Shown here one piece after another: positions 1 through 12,540 of a DNA stretch of 64,000 nucleotides; the stretch's first letter is position 1; every line of letters begins with the position of its first letter. A program made the position numbers and the translations under genes. The stretch comes from Rhyacophila brunnea (taxonomy: Eukaryota; Arthropoda; Insecta; Trichoptera; Rhyacophilidae), in assembly GCA_022495005.1 (NCBI GenBank), contig JAGYXB010000665.1, positions 186,001 through 250,000 of the forward strand. Direction: 5' to 3'. The notes beneath the pieces are model-generated. The model had not been told where the DNA came from. It saw only the letters and a list, made by a program, of their open reading frames with translations, and ran no database searches.

Positions 1-1049
1 ATGGCAGAAGTGAGCATAGAGAGATAATGGCGGAATTATTTAAGTTCAGTAAACAGATTATGCTGTTTGCGTTCAATTAGGCAGGCAGTGCCTACATCTG
101 GGCGCTATGATTGCTGCTGTCTTATCAGTGCCGTGGATTTAGTATTTTTCTCAAACTATTATAAAAAATACAATGACATTTTTTTTTTTACTACATTATC
201 ATGTTCACTTCTAAACGAAGAGTATGGACAACCGCAGAGTGATGTTATATTAACAGATAGTTTAACGAGGAATAGTAGTTAGTCATTCGTGCAAACCGTT
301 GGGTTCTTGAACTGGATCAGTGCACAATAAAAAAATAACACTATTTTACTAACAAGGCTTCAAACTTCTACCAATTAATCCACATATGCATATTTTTATT
401 CTTATCTTACGGTATCTTTAGAATTTTTTGTTTAATTGGGAACTACTACCGACTGACAATACCTTATTGATAGAAGTCGAATATACGAGTAATGTATGTA
501 TTCCATAAGTATAAATTATTTTTACGATCATCAAATAAATGGTAAAAATCTTTAATCTTTGTCAGTTGTAAACATTTAAGTAAACATGTAAGTGCTTGAA
601 TATGCTGAAAACCGAAACTCAGGTCGCTATAACTGATTCCTATGGAATAATGTAAAATTTTTATCGATTACAATTAAAATTATTAATTAAAATTTGTGCG
701 AGATATAATTTTATTCACAAAAATATGCAGTATCAATGCTATTTTTCAATAGATTTCATGGATTTGATGCCTGCTTAATGGTACCTATTTCAAGATCTAT
801 TAAATAATATTTTTGAATTAGTGCATATTATATTGTGTGAATTTATAATAATTTAACACAATTTGTAGCACATTATTTTATTATGAACGACCGATTTAAT
901 TAAGTTTAATAAGACATTCTCAGCTGATACAAAATAAATTAGGTATATATAATAATTAATAACAAAGAGATTTATTAAAAACATTATCATGCATACCTAC
1001 ATTACTTCTTCAGAGTTGAATATCCCATACTCTCATATTTTGTTAGGAA
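1..1049. other. AT-rich unique-looking stretch, no feature seen
   Basis: Low-complexity AT-rich DNA with short A and T runs. The one short open frame (67-282) has no recognisable domain and starts without ATG. I see no inverted repeat, poly(A) tail or splice-site pair. Confidence 0.5.
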
Positions 1050-1340
1050 CGTTGGAGGAATGACCATTATTGTGACAGTGGTTTATCTATGCACGCCACT
1101 AGCGTCGCCTTGTTACACTTTCGCCAAAGGAATTAGGACAAATGACAAACAACATCGAGTGGGTTACATCTGCACCCGCTCGATCCTCATTTATCATCGT
1201 TTGCATTTCTTGTATCCGAGCAAAAATATCACTGTCTATCTCGTCTCGGCACATCAACGCCGTCAAAGATCAAACAAGTAAGTAGGCAAATGTCATTTGT
1301 TTCGCCTAATGATGCGAACGGAAAATCTCGCGTGGAATCC
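1050..1340. promoter_or_regulatory. GC-richer island, possible conserved non-coding element
   Basis: The base composition rises sharply above the flanks and words such as TTTGCAT and ACAAATGACAAAC appear. A 73-codon frame crosses it but the translation resembles no family and is interrupted outside. Insect intronic enhancers often stand out this way in AT-rich DNA. This is inference from composition only. Confidence 0.25.
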
Positions 1341-2251
1341 TATAAGTAGGTACCCTCCCTTTTAGGCTTTCGTTATTTAAATATTTAGTTTTCATATTAT
1401 CACGCTTTCTTATCAAAAGTATACATATTGTATGCACAATATATACCTACGTTCTTCTTATGCCATCCCCTACTGCAGGCATCTCCAACTTCAAGTTAGA
1501 CTGTGATATACCTAGTTACAATCTAGTATAAAAATTGGCAGTGTCTACGACTACTACCCCATTATATTGTAATTCTTCATCTTGACCAAAATGTGTTGCT
1601 GATGGCACTGAGGTGTTACGAATTAAACAACCCTTGTTCTTCACAATCACACAAAAATAGTATTCTTTTGGTTACTCGTTGCAAACATCGTCGAACTATT
1701 ATTTCTCCTGCTGTGCGACAGTAAGGGGAAATACACGCCTCCGTTGAAAGCGCGGGGATTCACATCTTCTCTTTTGGCAGGCTGTGAGTCATTTAAGACG
1801 AATCAAGTGGTATGTCGAGTTAATTTGAAAACGACATCCATTTAAGCTAATTAAAAGTAAATATACATACGAATGTAAATTCTAATTCCATCACGTACCT
1901 TCGGTCGATAGTATTAATATTAATTTTAAACCTAAGAATAGTTCATTTTTCCCATTTCTAATCTCAACGGAATCATATTACCTACTTCTTTCTACTGAAC
2001 GTACACGCTTCTTACATTTTCTCAAATCAATTCATACTTCGGTGCAATCGACCAAAATCCATACCGCGGTCGACGTTTTGGACACGCCTGCTCTAGAGTA
2101 TCTCTGGTGTTTTTTTTTTTTTTTATATTGCAATATACTCAGTTTATTTTCCAAAAACAATAAAACATGTCAAATCCGACAGTTAACTTTGTTTAGTGTT
2201 ATAAAGATAATCCCCTTTACCTACAACATATTGTAAATACCTACATCAGTA
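1341..2251. other. AT-rich stretch holding one dispersed-repeat copy
   Basis: Apart from the repeat at 1884-1924 and a T run near 2108-2124, I recognise nothing. The short open frame at 2042-2236 is mostly T-run translation and is not credible as coding. Confidence 0.4.
1884..1924 (+). repeat. Dispersed repeat, copy 1 (partner at 12689)
   Basis: About 40 bp starting AATTCCATCACGTACC and containing TCGGTCGATAGTATT is nearly identical to 12689-12727, with only a few substitutions. Similarity fades quickly on both sides. It is probably a remnant of an unknown interspersed element. Confidence 0.6.
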
Positions 2252-2460
2252 ATGGATCACACCTCAAATTTGTTTATGCACAAATATGGGACATCGGACG
2301 TGAGCTGTCGCGACAGCATGCTCCCAATAGACGCCGGTGTCAGTTTCGGGATGCCCTCCAATAAATATCCAATAGTGGACACTCGGACACTGGCTCTCAT
2401 ATCGCTTCGCATGTCGCTTCCAATCCGCCCGCTGGACTATTGAGCGACTCTGACAGCTCC
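2252..2460. other. GC-rich island with a 14-bp perfect palindrome
   Basis: A sharply bounded GC-rich segment lies in AT-rich DNA. It contains the perfect palindrome GCTGTCGCGACAGC (2304-2317). Both strands have open frames of about 50-60 codons, but neither translation matches a family I know. It could be a piece of a mobile element, a retroposed exon or a regulatory island. Confidence 0.35.
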
Positions 2461-3229
2461 GGAAGGTTCAATACACGATACCTCGAAATTTTCACACGTT
2501 ATAGAAAAATAGTTCAATAAAAATTGTAGTCTAAAATCGATGGCTATTGAACTGACATTCGTAGTAAATTTAAAAAAAAAAATATGTATAGGTAATTCAA
2601 TTTTCTATAATCTCGTATTCTTATTGAATTAATACATAAAGAAGAGAAAATGCCTATAATTATTTATTGTCTGAAACAATTATTGTAAATATTTATAACG
2701 TTGTCATATATTGGTTATTCTACCTACATAGGTAGCTTAATAATCACCAGTACCGGTTTCATCTGCTTGATTATTAAACTATATTTGATCGATTGATGAT
2801 TTTTAAACTTATGTGGAATAGGTACCTACTACATAATATTGTACTTTATTTTAATTACATAATACAATGTCATTCCAACAACAATATTTTTAATTTAACA
2901 CCGTTATAAATATTAAATTTTGAAAAACTTCGGAAACTTCGTACTTATTAGAAAAAATTCTAGAAAAAAAAGTTGGACTGAATCGTCTTTCATTTTTCCG
3001 GTGAGTACTTTAACCTCTAAGCTATCGTCTATGATGCGAATTATTTCTCAAGTAGGTACCTACATAACACCTAACTTAAAAATATTAATAAATAAAATAT
3101 GGGTTTGGAGCAGTTTTCTGGTGTCTATGTGTTCGTTAAATAAAAGGGAATCAGATACATAACTAGTTTGTATAAAACGATCTATCCATACTTCATGAAA
3201 TTATAAAATGTTTTTATTATTTTCTTAGC
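2461..3229. other. AT-rich stretch, nothing recognised
   Basis: No repeat structure is evident. CCG|GTGAGTA at 2998-3007 resembles a splice donor, but no convincing acceptor or coding frame precedes it. Confidence 0.4.
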
Positions 3230-3237
3230 AACGTGAC
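3230..3237. repeat. Target-site duplication (left) of the 3238 hAT
   Basis: AACGTGAC, identical to 3982-3989 on the other side of the element. Confidence 0.85.
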
Positions 3238-3981
3238 TAGGGAATCCAATCCCGAGCCAAAATTCTGATCCCGGGATTTCGGGATTACAATTTGACAATC
3301 CCGGGATCCCGGGACTGGTCCCGGGATTGGCATTTTTTTCCATTGTTAATATAAAATTTTTATATTTACAAATACCATTGATAAAATCGGTCAAAAATAA
3401 ATCTAGTATAATTTATACCATTTAAGACATTTATTGATAATATTGTATATCTACGTTCAATCTTGGAAATACATAAGTTTAATGGAGTAAATAATATTGT
3501 AATATAAATAATAATGTGAATTTAATAATATGAGATTGCTGTTTCTGATAGTAAAGAGTTAATGAATGGGTTAGCGAGATTTAAAATAGTAAAGCAAATC
3601 GTGGTGTACTTATGGCTTTTCCGCTTCATAAATCTAATTAGTCAGCCAAATATAAAACTGCAGTAAAACGTATGATATCATGGTGGAATTACTTTGTTAA
3701 AAGTGCGAAGCATTGTTTTTTTACCAATCTTTCTCATTTTTAATAATCTATGTGAAAAAATAAATGAATCGGCAACCTACACATCAAACTTCATTCAAAC
3801 TCAGTTTATTTCTAATGTAGCTATTTTGTATTAAAAGTATTTTTTCTGTTATATTTTCCATAAAAATTGATAAAAAAATCAATCCCGAAATCCCGGGATT
3901 ATGTTTATTAATCCCGGGATTCATAGGTATCGAAAATAGCTCGGGATCCCGGGATTCGGGATCCCGGGATTGGATTCCCTA
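3238..3981. mobile_element. Non-autonomous hAT element, 744 bp, CCCGGGATT-rich ends
   Basis: The ends are perfect inverted repeats: TAGGGAATCCAATCCCG on the left and its exact complement at 3965-3981. Both sides carry the identical 8-bp duplication AACGTGAC (3230-3237 and 3982-3989), the target-site size of the hAT superfamily. The subterminal regions hold several further copies of ATCCCGGGATT in both orientations (about 3260-3330 and 3885-3970), so they could fold into nested hairpins and bind transposase repeatedly. The AT-rich middle has no readable transposase. Perfect ends and duplication argue for a fairly recent insertion mobilised in trans. Confidence 0.88.
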
Positions 3982-3989
3982 AACGTGAC
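3982..3989. repeat. Target-site duplication (right) of the 3238 hAT
   Basis: AACGTGAC, identical to 3230-3237. Confidence 0.85.
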
Positions 3990-4229
3990 CAATGTGAATC
4001 TTGTTTCTTGTCACGTAACAAATTAAAACATTAAAGATACCTACTAGTAAACATAAAGAAATATAAATATATTTTGTTGGAATATTCAATGGATCGTTTG
4101 AAATCGAGTCCTCATTTACAGAATGTAGAAGTCGGCTGTGTAGAATAAAATTAATTTATATGTTTTTTTATATTATACCAATTACTACTGTAGATGATTC
4201 TAAAATATTCAAATGCGTATGAATGATAA

Positions 4230-4440
4230 TTATGTCAAAGTTTGCGGATGATAGTAAATGAATGCAGCGCACACGTGAAACGCATCTGACGTCGAGGACC
4301 TCCGCTCCCCGTCAAATGGAAGTCAATTGGTGAATTGATGACTCGCCCGCGGGTCAATTGGACTCTGCTGTTGCAACTTCCGCTCTTCGCGAGATGAGGT
4401 GGTGACGCTTGCGTCACTGCTCCTCAATTACTATGAATTT
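4230..4440. promoter_or_regulatory. Candidate cis-regulatory module
   Basis: A GC-richer island packed with known binding-site words. GTCAATTGG occurs twice (4322-4330 and 4353-4361) with related TGAATTGAT and TCAATTA nearby, all homeodomain-type cores. There is also CACGTG (4272-4277), the CRE octamer core TGACGTC (4287-4293) and the inverted pair GTGACGC-TT-GCGTCAC (4402-4417). Such homotypic clustering is a hallmark of insect enhancers. The frame crossing it on the minus strand (60 codons) shows no domain. Function is inferred from motif density only. Confidence 0.4.
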
Positions 4441-6810
4441 AACATCGTCCAAGGTGCATTCCAATATATTCGTTTATTGATTGTCAGACTGCTTCGTCAC
4501 AATATTCTTATATCGTTTTAAGTAGATACGTATGCATTATTCTCGTGTTAATTACAGTTAAACAGAAAAAAGAGAGTAAAAAAGATTAAATTAAATTATA
4601 TAATGCGTTCAAAACCGTGCATATATTCGTACAACTATCTACGATTAATAAATTCGACACCACACAACGTGAGTATCGTCTGCATATTGTCCAAAATAAA
4701 TTCAGCCGATATTCATATCGACGCACGTCTCCGAAGGCGGCTTTAAAAAGATAGGTTGTAAAATGTGGTTTATAGCAGCTGTAATACATATTTATAATAT
4801 ACAACCGTGAAAATGGATAAGAACACATTATATTGAAGAATCAATATACTTGTGGATATGCTGCACTTATACATAAAACCATCATCAATAATTATTCTTT
4901 GTCAAGCATCATGTGTCCAATTGGTATCTCTTTAGATTCGCATGACAGATCTGTAAGTTACATCACCCAACATCACGTAATAATAATTGGTGTATATTTA
5001 CGTCTAATGATACAAACAATAATATGTTATTATTTCTTATATAAAACAGGTGCTATTATATTATTAGATTCCAAATTGCAAACTTCCTTGCCCAATCAGG
5101 TCATATGACGCCAGAGTTATTCAATGATTTTGAACCAAATGTCATTTTATATTATCTGCTAATAAAAAATGCTGTAACCCAACAACAACTGCAACTAGAA
5201 TAATTGCATCACTGAGATTTAAGGCTGTTATTTTAACATTTAGCAGCGTTTGAAAACACATAATTTTTTAATATCGAAATTTCACGGCCTCATAATACAG
5301 ATTATAATATAGTATCGTTTTATGCAGCAGATTGTTAATCATATTGTTTTTGACATGTTTTTGATTTACCACTTGCACTGTTTAACATTTGTGTATAATA
5401 AAAAATATATTGTGCAAACAGTATTTTGCAATCCACCTGAGACATAAGCACCGACTTCACTTGAATAATAAAAATCATATAAGTACGATGATTTTACTAT
5501 AAACCGACTACGATAAGATTATTTTCTTTCACATGCACGTTCCTCTTTGATTTTTCGTCAGTTTCCCGCATGAGAAGCTTCTTCAGTTGTGTCCGTATAA
5601 AAGACTTCCCTAATTTTTTCTGGTCCACACATTGGCCACTGTTTTACGACTGTGTCATTGACTTTTAGATGTGCAGTTGGACGCAGCAAGTAAACGTATC
5701 ATATTATCACGTGTTCCACCGTTTCCTCGGCGCTACATTCGCAGATGGGAAGTAGGGAGTATCATCATTGTACAATTTTAGAATAAATTACAATGGATTA
5801 TGGTGTGGTGGAAATCGAATTAACATTATAATAATATTGAAAATAAACTACGATCATATTTTATCTTATGAGAGTGGGCTTAAGGAGGCTTGTCCAATAT
5901 TCAATTCTGGGTGTGAAATTTGTCTTTTTCTCTCAAAAATACATCCCCAAAAACTTGAAATGCCAAAATCAAGTCGTCGAAGAGATTGAGATTCGTTTTC
6001 CCATCGTTATTTATGTTTCATTTCATCTTTTAAAATGACTAATGTCGGAGAAGCAAAAATGTTAGCTCGTATTTCTCTCAAAATTTATTATCTCCATAAC
6101 TCACGGATCTCTCACAATCTCCGCCGCAGTTTTTTTTTACATCGGCCGATAGAATCTGCGAAACCGTCAAAAAACACAAACATTTCGAATGCGAAATGCT
6201 TCTGACAGATTGATTTTGGGATTTTTCTGCTACGTCTTATGTAAGCTTAATGGGATAAATTCAAAATATTAAAGACGATTACTTTGTGTAATAATTACAT
6301 ATGCAGCTTGCGAATGGAGAAAAAATACATCAATTTTACTTGCAACACGTCTGTGGTATTTTGCAACGTACGCGAAACTCTTCCATTTGGACATTTTTCA
6401 CATCTCTGAAATGTTTTAAAAATGGCTTCGTGTTCCAACTAAATAATATTATTTTTATATGAAAACTGTAAGCTGTAGACTTACGATAATAAAAACTTTG
6501 AACGTGACCATAAACAGTCTGTTTGTCAAATAAAAGTACCTAATCAAAAGTCGTTGAGATGTTTTACCACAATATTTAACGCAAATATTGTCAACTATGT
6601 CAAGGTGTACTGAATCCAAATATTGAGTTCACTTTTTATCTTCTGGCGATAAGTAGATATACTTAATAATTCTTGCATTAAATTTAATATTATTTGTACT
6701 GCTTCTATCTTACTCTATATTATTACTAATTATAAAAACTGGTCGCGGCGAACGCTTAACTAAACCAGTTACAATTAGATTTTTTGTGTCCAGTATTTCA
6801 CTAAATAGTA
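4441..6810. other. Long AT-rich stretch without recognised features
   Basis: Short open frames at 4586-4828 (minus), 4833-5108 and 5768-5989 have compositions expected of translated AT-rich DNA and show no domain, signal or intron pattern. I found no terminal inverted repeats or poly(A) tails. Confidence 0.4.
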
Positions 6811-7205
6811 CAGGGATTACAATCCCAGGTAGAATTTTCAATTCCGGTATTACGGCATACATTTTGGTTTTGTCCCGGAATTAGACAAACACCAGTGATA
6901 CTCGTCTTATATTAGCTGAAATTCCTCCGTTTGAATCATTTATTTGTGGAGTTTTTTTTTGCAACGTTAATTGTGTTCGAATTTCTTAATAAGAGGGATT
7001 TAAAAAAGAAAAATAATGAACTGTATTTACCTATATATGCACAAAGTTTTATAAATGTAGATTTTTTATAAGTAGTCCCATATTATCCCACATATAAAAT
7101 TTTTCGATTACATTATTATGTACTTATATATTTTTTATTAAAATCAATAATATAAAAACCAATCCCGGTGTACCAATATATTCAATCCCGGGACTGCAAA
7201 CCCTA
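6811..7205. mobile_element. Decayed hAT-like element with AATCCC ends
   Basis: The left end CAGGGATTACAATCCC and the right end AATCCCGGGACTGCAAACCCTA are imperfect inverted repeats. They closely resemble the ends of the elements at 3238 (TAGGGAATCCAATCCC) and 30032 (TATGGATTGCAATACC). No clean 8-bp duplication remains, so it is older than those. No coding remnant was seen inside its roughly 395 bp. Confidence 0.55.
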
Positions 7206-8713
7206 GTAAATTGGTACCTATTATATATTTAGCCTCTATATTTATTTATCTTTAGCTGCACGAAACAAGATTAATTACACAATTGGATTGTCGTGAAAAA
7301 ACAATGTACGTACTGACTGATTTATTGCATTACCTATTTGTATCGTGTTCTATGGACAACGCCAGTCAGAAATTTAATAAATCAAATTATCTCCGCCCTT
7401 AGGAATGTCTCCTTTTGTATTATAATGTAATTGTAATGTTCTTAACATGGCGCATTGCCCGATGTCCATCTTTATTTTTTAGTCGCACAAAATGACAAAT
7501 ATTTAATTTTAGGCACCTTCCATATATTCTGTAACCTTGTCTAATAAACTCAATCGGCTGAATAATGCACCTACATTAATCCACTTCTAGATAAATGCCT
7601 TTCCAAGCTGAATCTATTCATTTTCGTCTTGTGCGTTTCATTGCCACGTACTTAATTATTCCGTCGATCCGGCAGTCTTAAGGACCTAGGACACTTTCGG
7701 GCATGGTCTACCTCTTGGGTGATTGATATTAAATGACTAGAATAAATTTGTCTAGTGATTTTCTCTACTTCGACCTATGTGCCCTACCCGTTCCCATTCA
7801 AGATTTTAATACAGTATTATATCGCATACTAATGTTTGATCCAATTACATATTCCGTTTATTGCCCTTATGCTGTGCCCATAAGTTTTTAGACTTATATT
7901 TTATTGAATATCCAAGTATCACAAGTAGTTGAACATCTTAAGTACATCTATCTCTACATAGCGCTCGTGATTGCCGAACGGTAACGTGTCAGTTAATAAA
8001 CTCGATCTTGAGTTCGTATCACGGATCTGGGAAATTCACGTTTTTTTGTTTAATATATATCTCGACATATATGTCTGTATTTAATATGTTGAACAAGTGG
8101 CTACTAACACCCAATTTTTCGTTAAAAAATATGTTATAAAACCTCTTCGTGAGGCATCCCAGATCACCACATCGGATTTGGAGCAATAAAAGAAAATGTT
8201 TTAGTAATGTTTTGGTCACATCAATAATAATTTTAAACAAAACGCTTTATGCATATGTCAGGTTATTTTATCCAGATGTAATAATATATGATTTTCTCAG
8301 TGATTTTTCGAGTCGCGATTGTTGCGAAAGGGTCAATCTTCGTGTGAGTCGTTACCGTGCCCGTATTCATAGAATGTGGACGTAGACCAATTACCATTAC
8401 CCCACTGTGCCAACAAACATCACAATATTCACAATGTTGCTCACATCACGAGAATTCCGCGCATTTCGTATTACGATATTGCCACAGTCGTGAAGTTGCA
8501 GCGATCGTCAACAATTTGCTATATTAATTAATAATTACATACATTCCACTTTAGTGACACAATTAGTTTCAAACTATAAGTAAGTATATAATTATCATTT
8601 TATTTAAAAAATATAATCTTTTGTCCGTCATCATTTAAGTACTAGGTAGTTAATAGAAATAACAGCATAACTTTTATTTTGTTTGTCGAATATTTTTATT
8701 CACTATTTTGATT
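7206..8713. other. AT-rich stretch with one possible SINE head
   Basis: Apart from the weak tRNA-like block at 7965-8050, nothing is recognised. Overlapping short open frames at 8019-8240 (minus) and 8149-8385 (plus) have no domain. Confidence 0.35.
7965..8050 (+). repeat. Possible tRNA-derived SINE head
   Basis: TGATTGCCGAACGG resembles a degenerate polymerase III A box. About 40 bp later GAGTTCGTATC resembles a B box (ideal GGTTCGANTCC). This spacing is typical of tRNA-derived SINEs. The acceptor stem does not fold as a tRNA, so it is not a tRNA gene. No poly(A) tail or target duplication was found, so confidence is low. Confidence 0.25.
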
Positions 8714-8721
8714 CGTTAAAG
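8714..8721. repeat. Target-site duplication (left) of the 8722 hAT
   Basis: CGTTAAAG, identical to 9365-9372. Confidence 0.9.
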
Positions 8722-9364
8722 CAGAGGGGGGCAAACTGCGGCCCGCGGGCCGCATGTGGCCCGCCGGGTATTTTTTTGCGGCCCGCCATCATTAATTGTA
8801 CTTTTGATTACGAATAACTTTTTTATAATTAAAAAAAAAATATATTGATATAGATTTATTATATTTTAGCAATAGTACGCGATCCATTATCAATAGATAT
8901 TGATAGTGTACCGACAGAGCTACAACTTGAGATTATTGATCTGCAGTTTGACACTGATTTAAGAGAATTGCATCGTCGTGAAGAAATCTCCAAATTTTAC
9001 AATGCCCTTAATTCAGACAAATTCGACCAACTTAAAGATTATGCAAGAAAAATGTTCGTTATTTTTGGATCAACCTATACATGTGAACAAACATTTTCGA
9101 TCATAAACCTCAATAAAAATTCTTAACGATCAAATATCTCCGATGCCCATTTACAAGCAGTTTTGAGAATATCAACGACAAAATTAACACCTGTATTTTA
9201 AAAAATGTACAACAGTTTCATTCTTCTCATTAATTTTTTTGTAATGTTTATTTTTCGTGATAATAAATAGTGTATAAATCTAAAAATGGTATTTTACTTG
9301 CGGCCCGCCGCTCATTTTGCATTCTTAAATTTGGCCCTCCACCCAAAAAGTTTGCCCCCCCCTG
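8722..9364 (+). mobile_element. hAT (Charlie-like) element, 643 bp, deleted copy
   Basis: The ends are imperfect inverted repeats, CAGAGGGGGGCAAACT on the left and the complement of CAGGGGGGGGCAAACT on the right. They are flanked by the perfect 8-bp duplication CGTTAAAG (8714-8721 and 9365-9372). The subterminal GCGGCCCGC blocks at both ends are typical of widespread animal hAT families of the Charlie type. Inside is the 3' end of a transposase gene (8884-9201), so the copy arose by internal deletion of an autonomous element and kept its 3' part. Confidence 0.93.
8884..9201 (+). pseudogene. hAT transposase C-terminus (dimerisation domain), broken
   Basis: One frame reads for 105 codons plus a stop, with a single internal stop at 9124-9126. 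It begins PLSIDIDSVPTELQLEIIDL and later has MFVIFGSTYTCEQTFSIINL, then DAHLQAVLRIST after the stop. This order (LQLEIIDLQ, FGSTYTCEQTFS, LxNKN, then the HLxAVLRI helix) is that of the C-terminal dimerisation region of Charlie-type hAT transposases, the family also domesticated as the vertebrate GTF2IRD2 C-terminus. The N-terminal zinc finger and most of the RNase H-like core are missing. The stop falls just after the conserved N-K motif where full proteins continue. No function is expected. Confidence 0.85.
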
Positions 9365-9372
9365 CGTTAAAG
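9365..9372. repeat. Target-site duplication (right) of the 8722 hAT
   Basis: CGTTAAAG, identical to 8714-8721. Confidence 0.9.
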
Positions 9373-9561
9373 TATACACCGTCATATGAAGAATTTTAAT
9401 TTGGACATATTTTTATTTTCTAGAATACATAGATGTTTTGTGAATTTCAAAAAAAATGCATTAATTAATCTAATATTTTTTGAAAATCTCGCCAGTGGGT
9501 ACTTCCGAGGCAATAGATTAGATTTTAAATAATATGTAATAATAACTTACATTTCATTACA

Positions 9562-9584
9562 GTTTTTTTTTTTTTTTTTTTTTA
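9562..9584. repeat. T homopolymer, about 23 nt
   Basis: An unbroken T run near CATTACAG. It could be the poly(A) tail of a minus-strand retroposon lying to its right, but the sequence at 9585-9800 shows no LINE or SINE signature, so a simple homopolymer is equally likely. Confidence 0.6.
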
Positions 9585-12540
9585 AATAAATGTAGGTAAG
9601 TTTATATTTGAATTTGTAATATATTTTAATCTATTTAATATTTTTGGATATGTACGTATTGATCATTTCAAATACCATAAATTAACTTTTAAAAAAAAAT
9701 GTTTCATAAGTATTCTACCACTAGCAGCATTATATTATCTCAATTAACAGGACAGTTCACCAAGAAATGACAGTAAAGACAATCAATAATATCTAGTTAA
9801 ATGATTAAATCGACGTAGCGTGTTCCAACAACTTAAGTACATCCTCAGTTAGTTTCTTAATAAGTGATTTATATTAATTTGATGGCAGGTTTCCGCTTTT
9901 GTATCAGTGGGTCACAGATTCCATCTACGTGTCTACCGAATCCTCATGTTATTTTTTCAGTAACTGAGCATTCATTGTCCAATAAATTTAGCGAACGTTT
10001 GTTTAACGTTTAACCTATAACACATATTTCTCGTCGAAACTACTATCTGTTACTATCGTCGAAACCTCTACTGGAGGCAGCCAAGAAAGAAGCCAAAACA
10101 TCGGATTGTAAAACCAATAGTTATGTACACTTTTGAAAAATTAAAATAATACGATATATACTTACTTATATATATATAATAAATAATAATCATTCGACTA
10201 TTAATGGCTTAGTTTTGTTATGGCATTAATTGTATTATCTGTTCGTGATCACTGCCTATTGTGTAATACTGCAATACCTCAATAATGTATGAAAATTAAT
10301 AGTGGCCGCGTGTGAACACGTCTGTATTATTTTTTTTCCGTTTCATTATAAAACCATACCCACTCGCTCTAATGGAATCCGAATTGCTGACGCCTTTACA
10401 AACCGAAATTACCGTACTTTTTTGTGTGTTTGTTATTTTCGACCTCTGTACGCCTGTTCGATTACTTTCGTATACTATTAGGGGCATCAGCTATTACATA
10501 AGAATAATTCCAAGTTATCATCGTCATTAACACCTAATAGATTTCTCGACCTGAGAGGTAAACTGGGTTATTCGAAAAATTCAACCTTTTAAATCGGGAC
10601 AAGAAACGAAATTATCTCATGTAATGACTTAACAAGTGAACTGTATTTCTTATGCATCGCTAAATAAACGAACGGTGAACGAAAACAGTAATATAATAAT
10701 TTCGTTGTTTGCCTCGGCTGAAAAAAAAAATACGTTGTCTGAAGGCTCACCGACGGCTCTTTCTCCATAATTCTCTTCATTCTTTTTCAGGAAACCCTAT
10801 TTTATTAACCGTATCATTTTATTCAGTCATATAATACATTACATATTAATTGGTGAGTAGGAGCCAATTAGATGCAGTGTGCATGATTAAGCCAAACCTA
10901 ATCCAAATCGACACACGACCCGTAAACAAATAAACATCGTATAAAAAGTTTTTAAAAAATGTCTCAAAACTATATACAAACTGAACCGAATGTTTTTTTT
11001 TTGTATTGCACCGTGAATAGAAACCACGTACAGATGCACGTAAATAAACAAGTGTGGCCACGTTTGTGGTAATTTTTTTCCTGTGTTATCGGTAGTAGCG
11101 ACACGTGGACTCGTGGAGTGTTGTTTTGATTAATCCGTGCAAATGTTGTGACTGTCGAAATTATTTAATTTGATTACAATGTTTTCATGTGCGGACATAA
11201 GTTAAGTCTCTAACAAACGTATGTGCACGTGCATGTGTAGCGTTAAAGGTTTACAACCAATAAATATAATTTGCACGCGGGGAAATGTATGTTCTGGACA
11301 TAACAACAACAACACATACAAAATTAAGTACGTAGTACATATCTTAATATCTGTCATATATAATTGGTTTTGGCATGATTTTTGTGTACAGTCACGGACG
11401 AATCGATACATTCATATATTTTTAGAATTGTTAAGGTAGGTAAGTATTAATTTTAGTAATTATTACTTATAATTTCTTTCGTATTCGTTATGTGCTATTT
11501 TATGAATAGTTTTTTCCTTATTACATACATTTATGATTGGCCGTACCTACGTCATGGACACCTACCACTTGACCAGTTACCTAAACTCTTGAGAATGACC
11601 TCTGCAACGATCCTGAAACGCCGAAGAAAGAATGTAGAAGAAGTAGGTACACACGGTGATAGGATACGATAATAAAATATAACCGCGAAAGCCTCGAGCA
11701 AATAAATACCTAGTAGAAAGTATGCTCGTTTTCTTTGGGCTGTATCTAATATTACAGCCCTAAATCTCATCTCAATAATCTCATCTCAATCAATAAAAGA
11801 AGAAAATCCATAATACCTTTTTATGTTGGATATAATAATCAGCCTTGATTTTAAAGCTCTTTGAAATCTTATTTCTTAAATTTTGTTCTTTTTTGTTAAA
11901 TATTGTTCAATTTTTCCGTCGACCTGAGCGCAAGTTTTGTACACTTTTTTTTTCGCTTTTAAATTTCTTTTCGAAATTTCATGAAATTCTGATTAGACGT
12001 AATCCCCGGCGGGCTAAAAACATTTTCTATTATGTCGCAATTTTTCAAGGCATTTGATGAAATTGTTGAATTGTTATACTTAATTTATAATAAGGTCACG
12101 CCAACAATTCGTCGCCGTAACGACCAATTATTATTAGATACATTGACCAAATAAATAGCATTTACTTTTCAAATCGGACTGCCGTAACATACATCACGGA
12201 ATAGTAAAATTTATATCAAGGCTGTTATTCATAAAATGAAATGTCAAATTAACAATGCGTCTAAATATATTTTAACACTTGCGTGCTAAAATATTTATCA
12301 CACTATTATGTGCTTATCAAAAACGTAATAATATATTATTATACACCTATCTATACATAGACTAGGTACTTCGTATTAATTTAGGGGTAACTATATTTAT
12401 TTGTAGATTTTAAATTTGTGTTCTTAACATAAAGTACGCCCTACAAAGAAAATACTACTTTTCTCATTCAAATGGATGATTCCAACATCTATATCATTCA
12501 TTATCAATTGCTTTTACTTCAACTTACGGAGTGTTGATTG

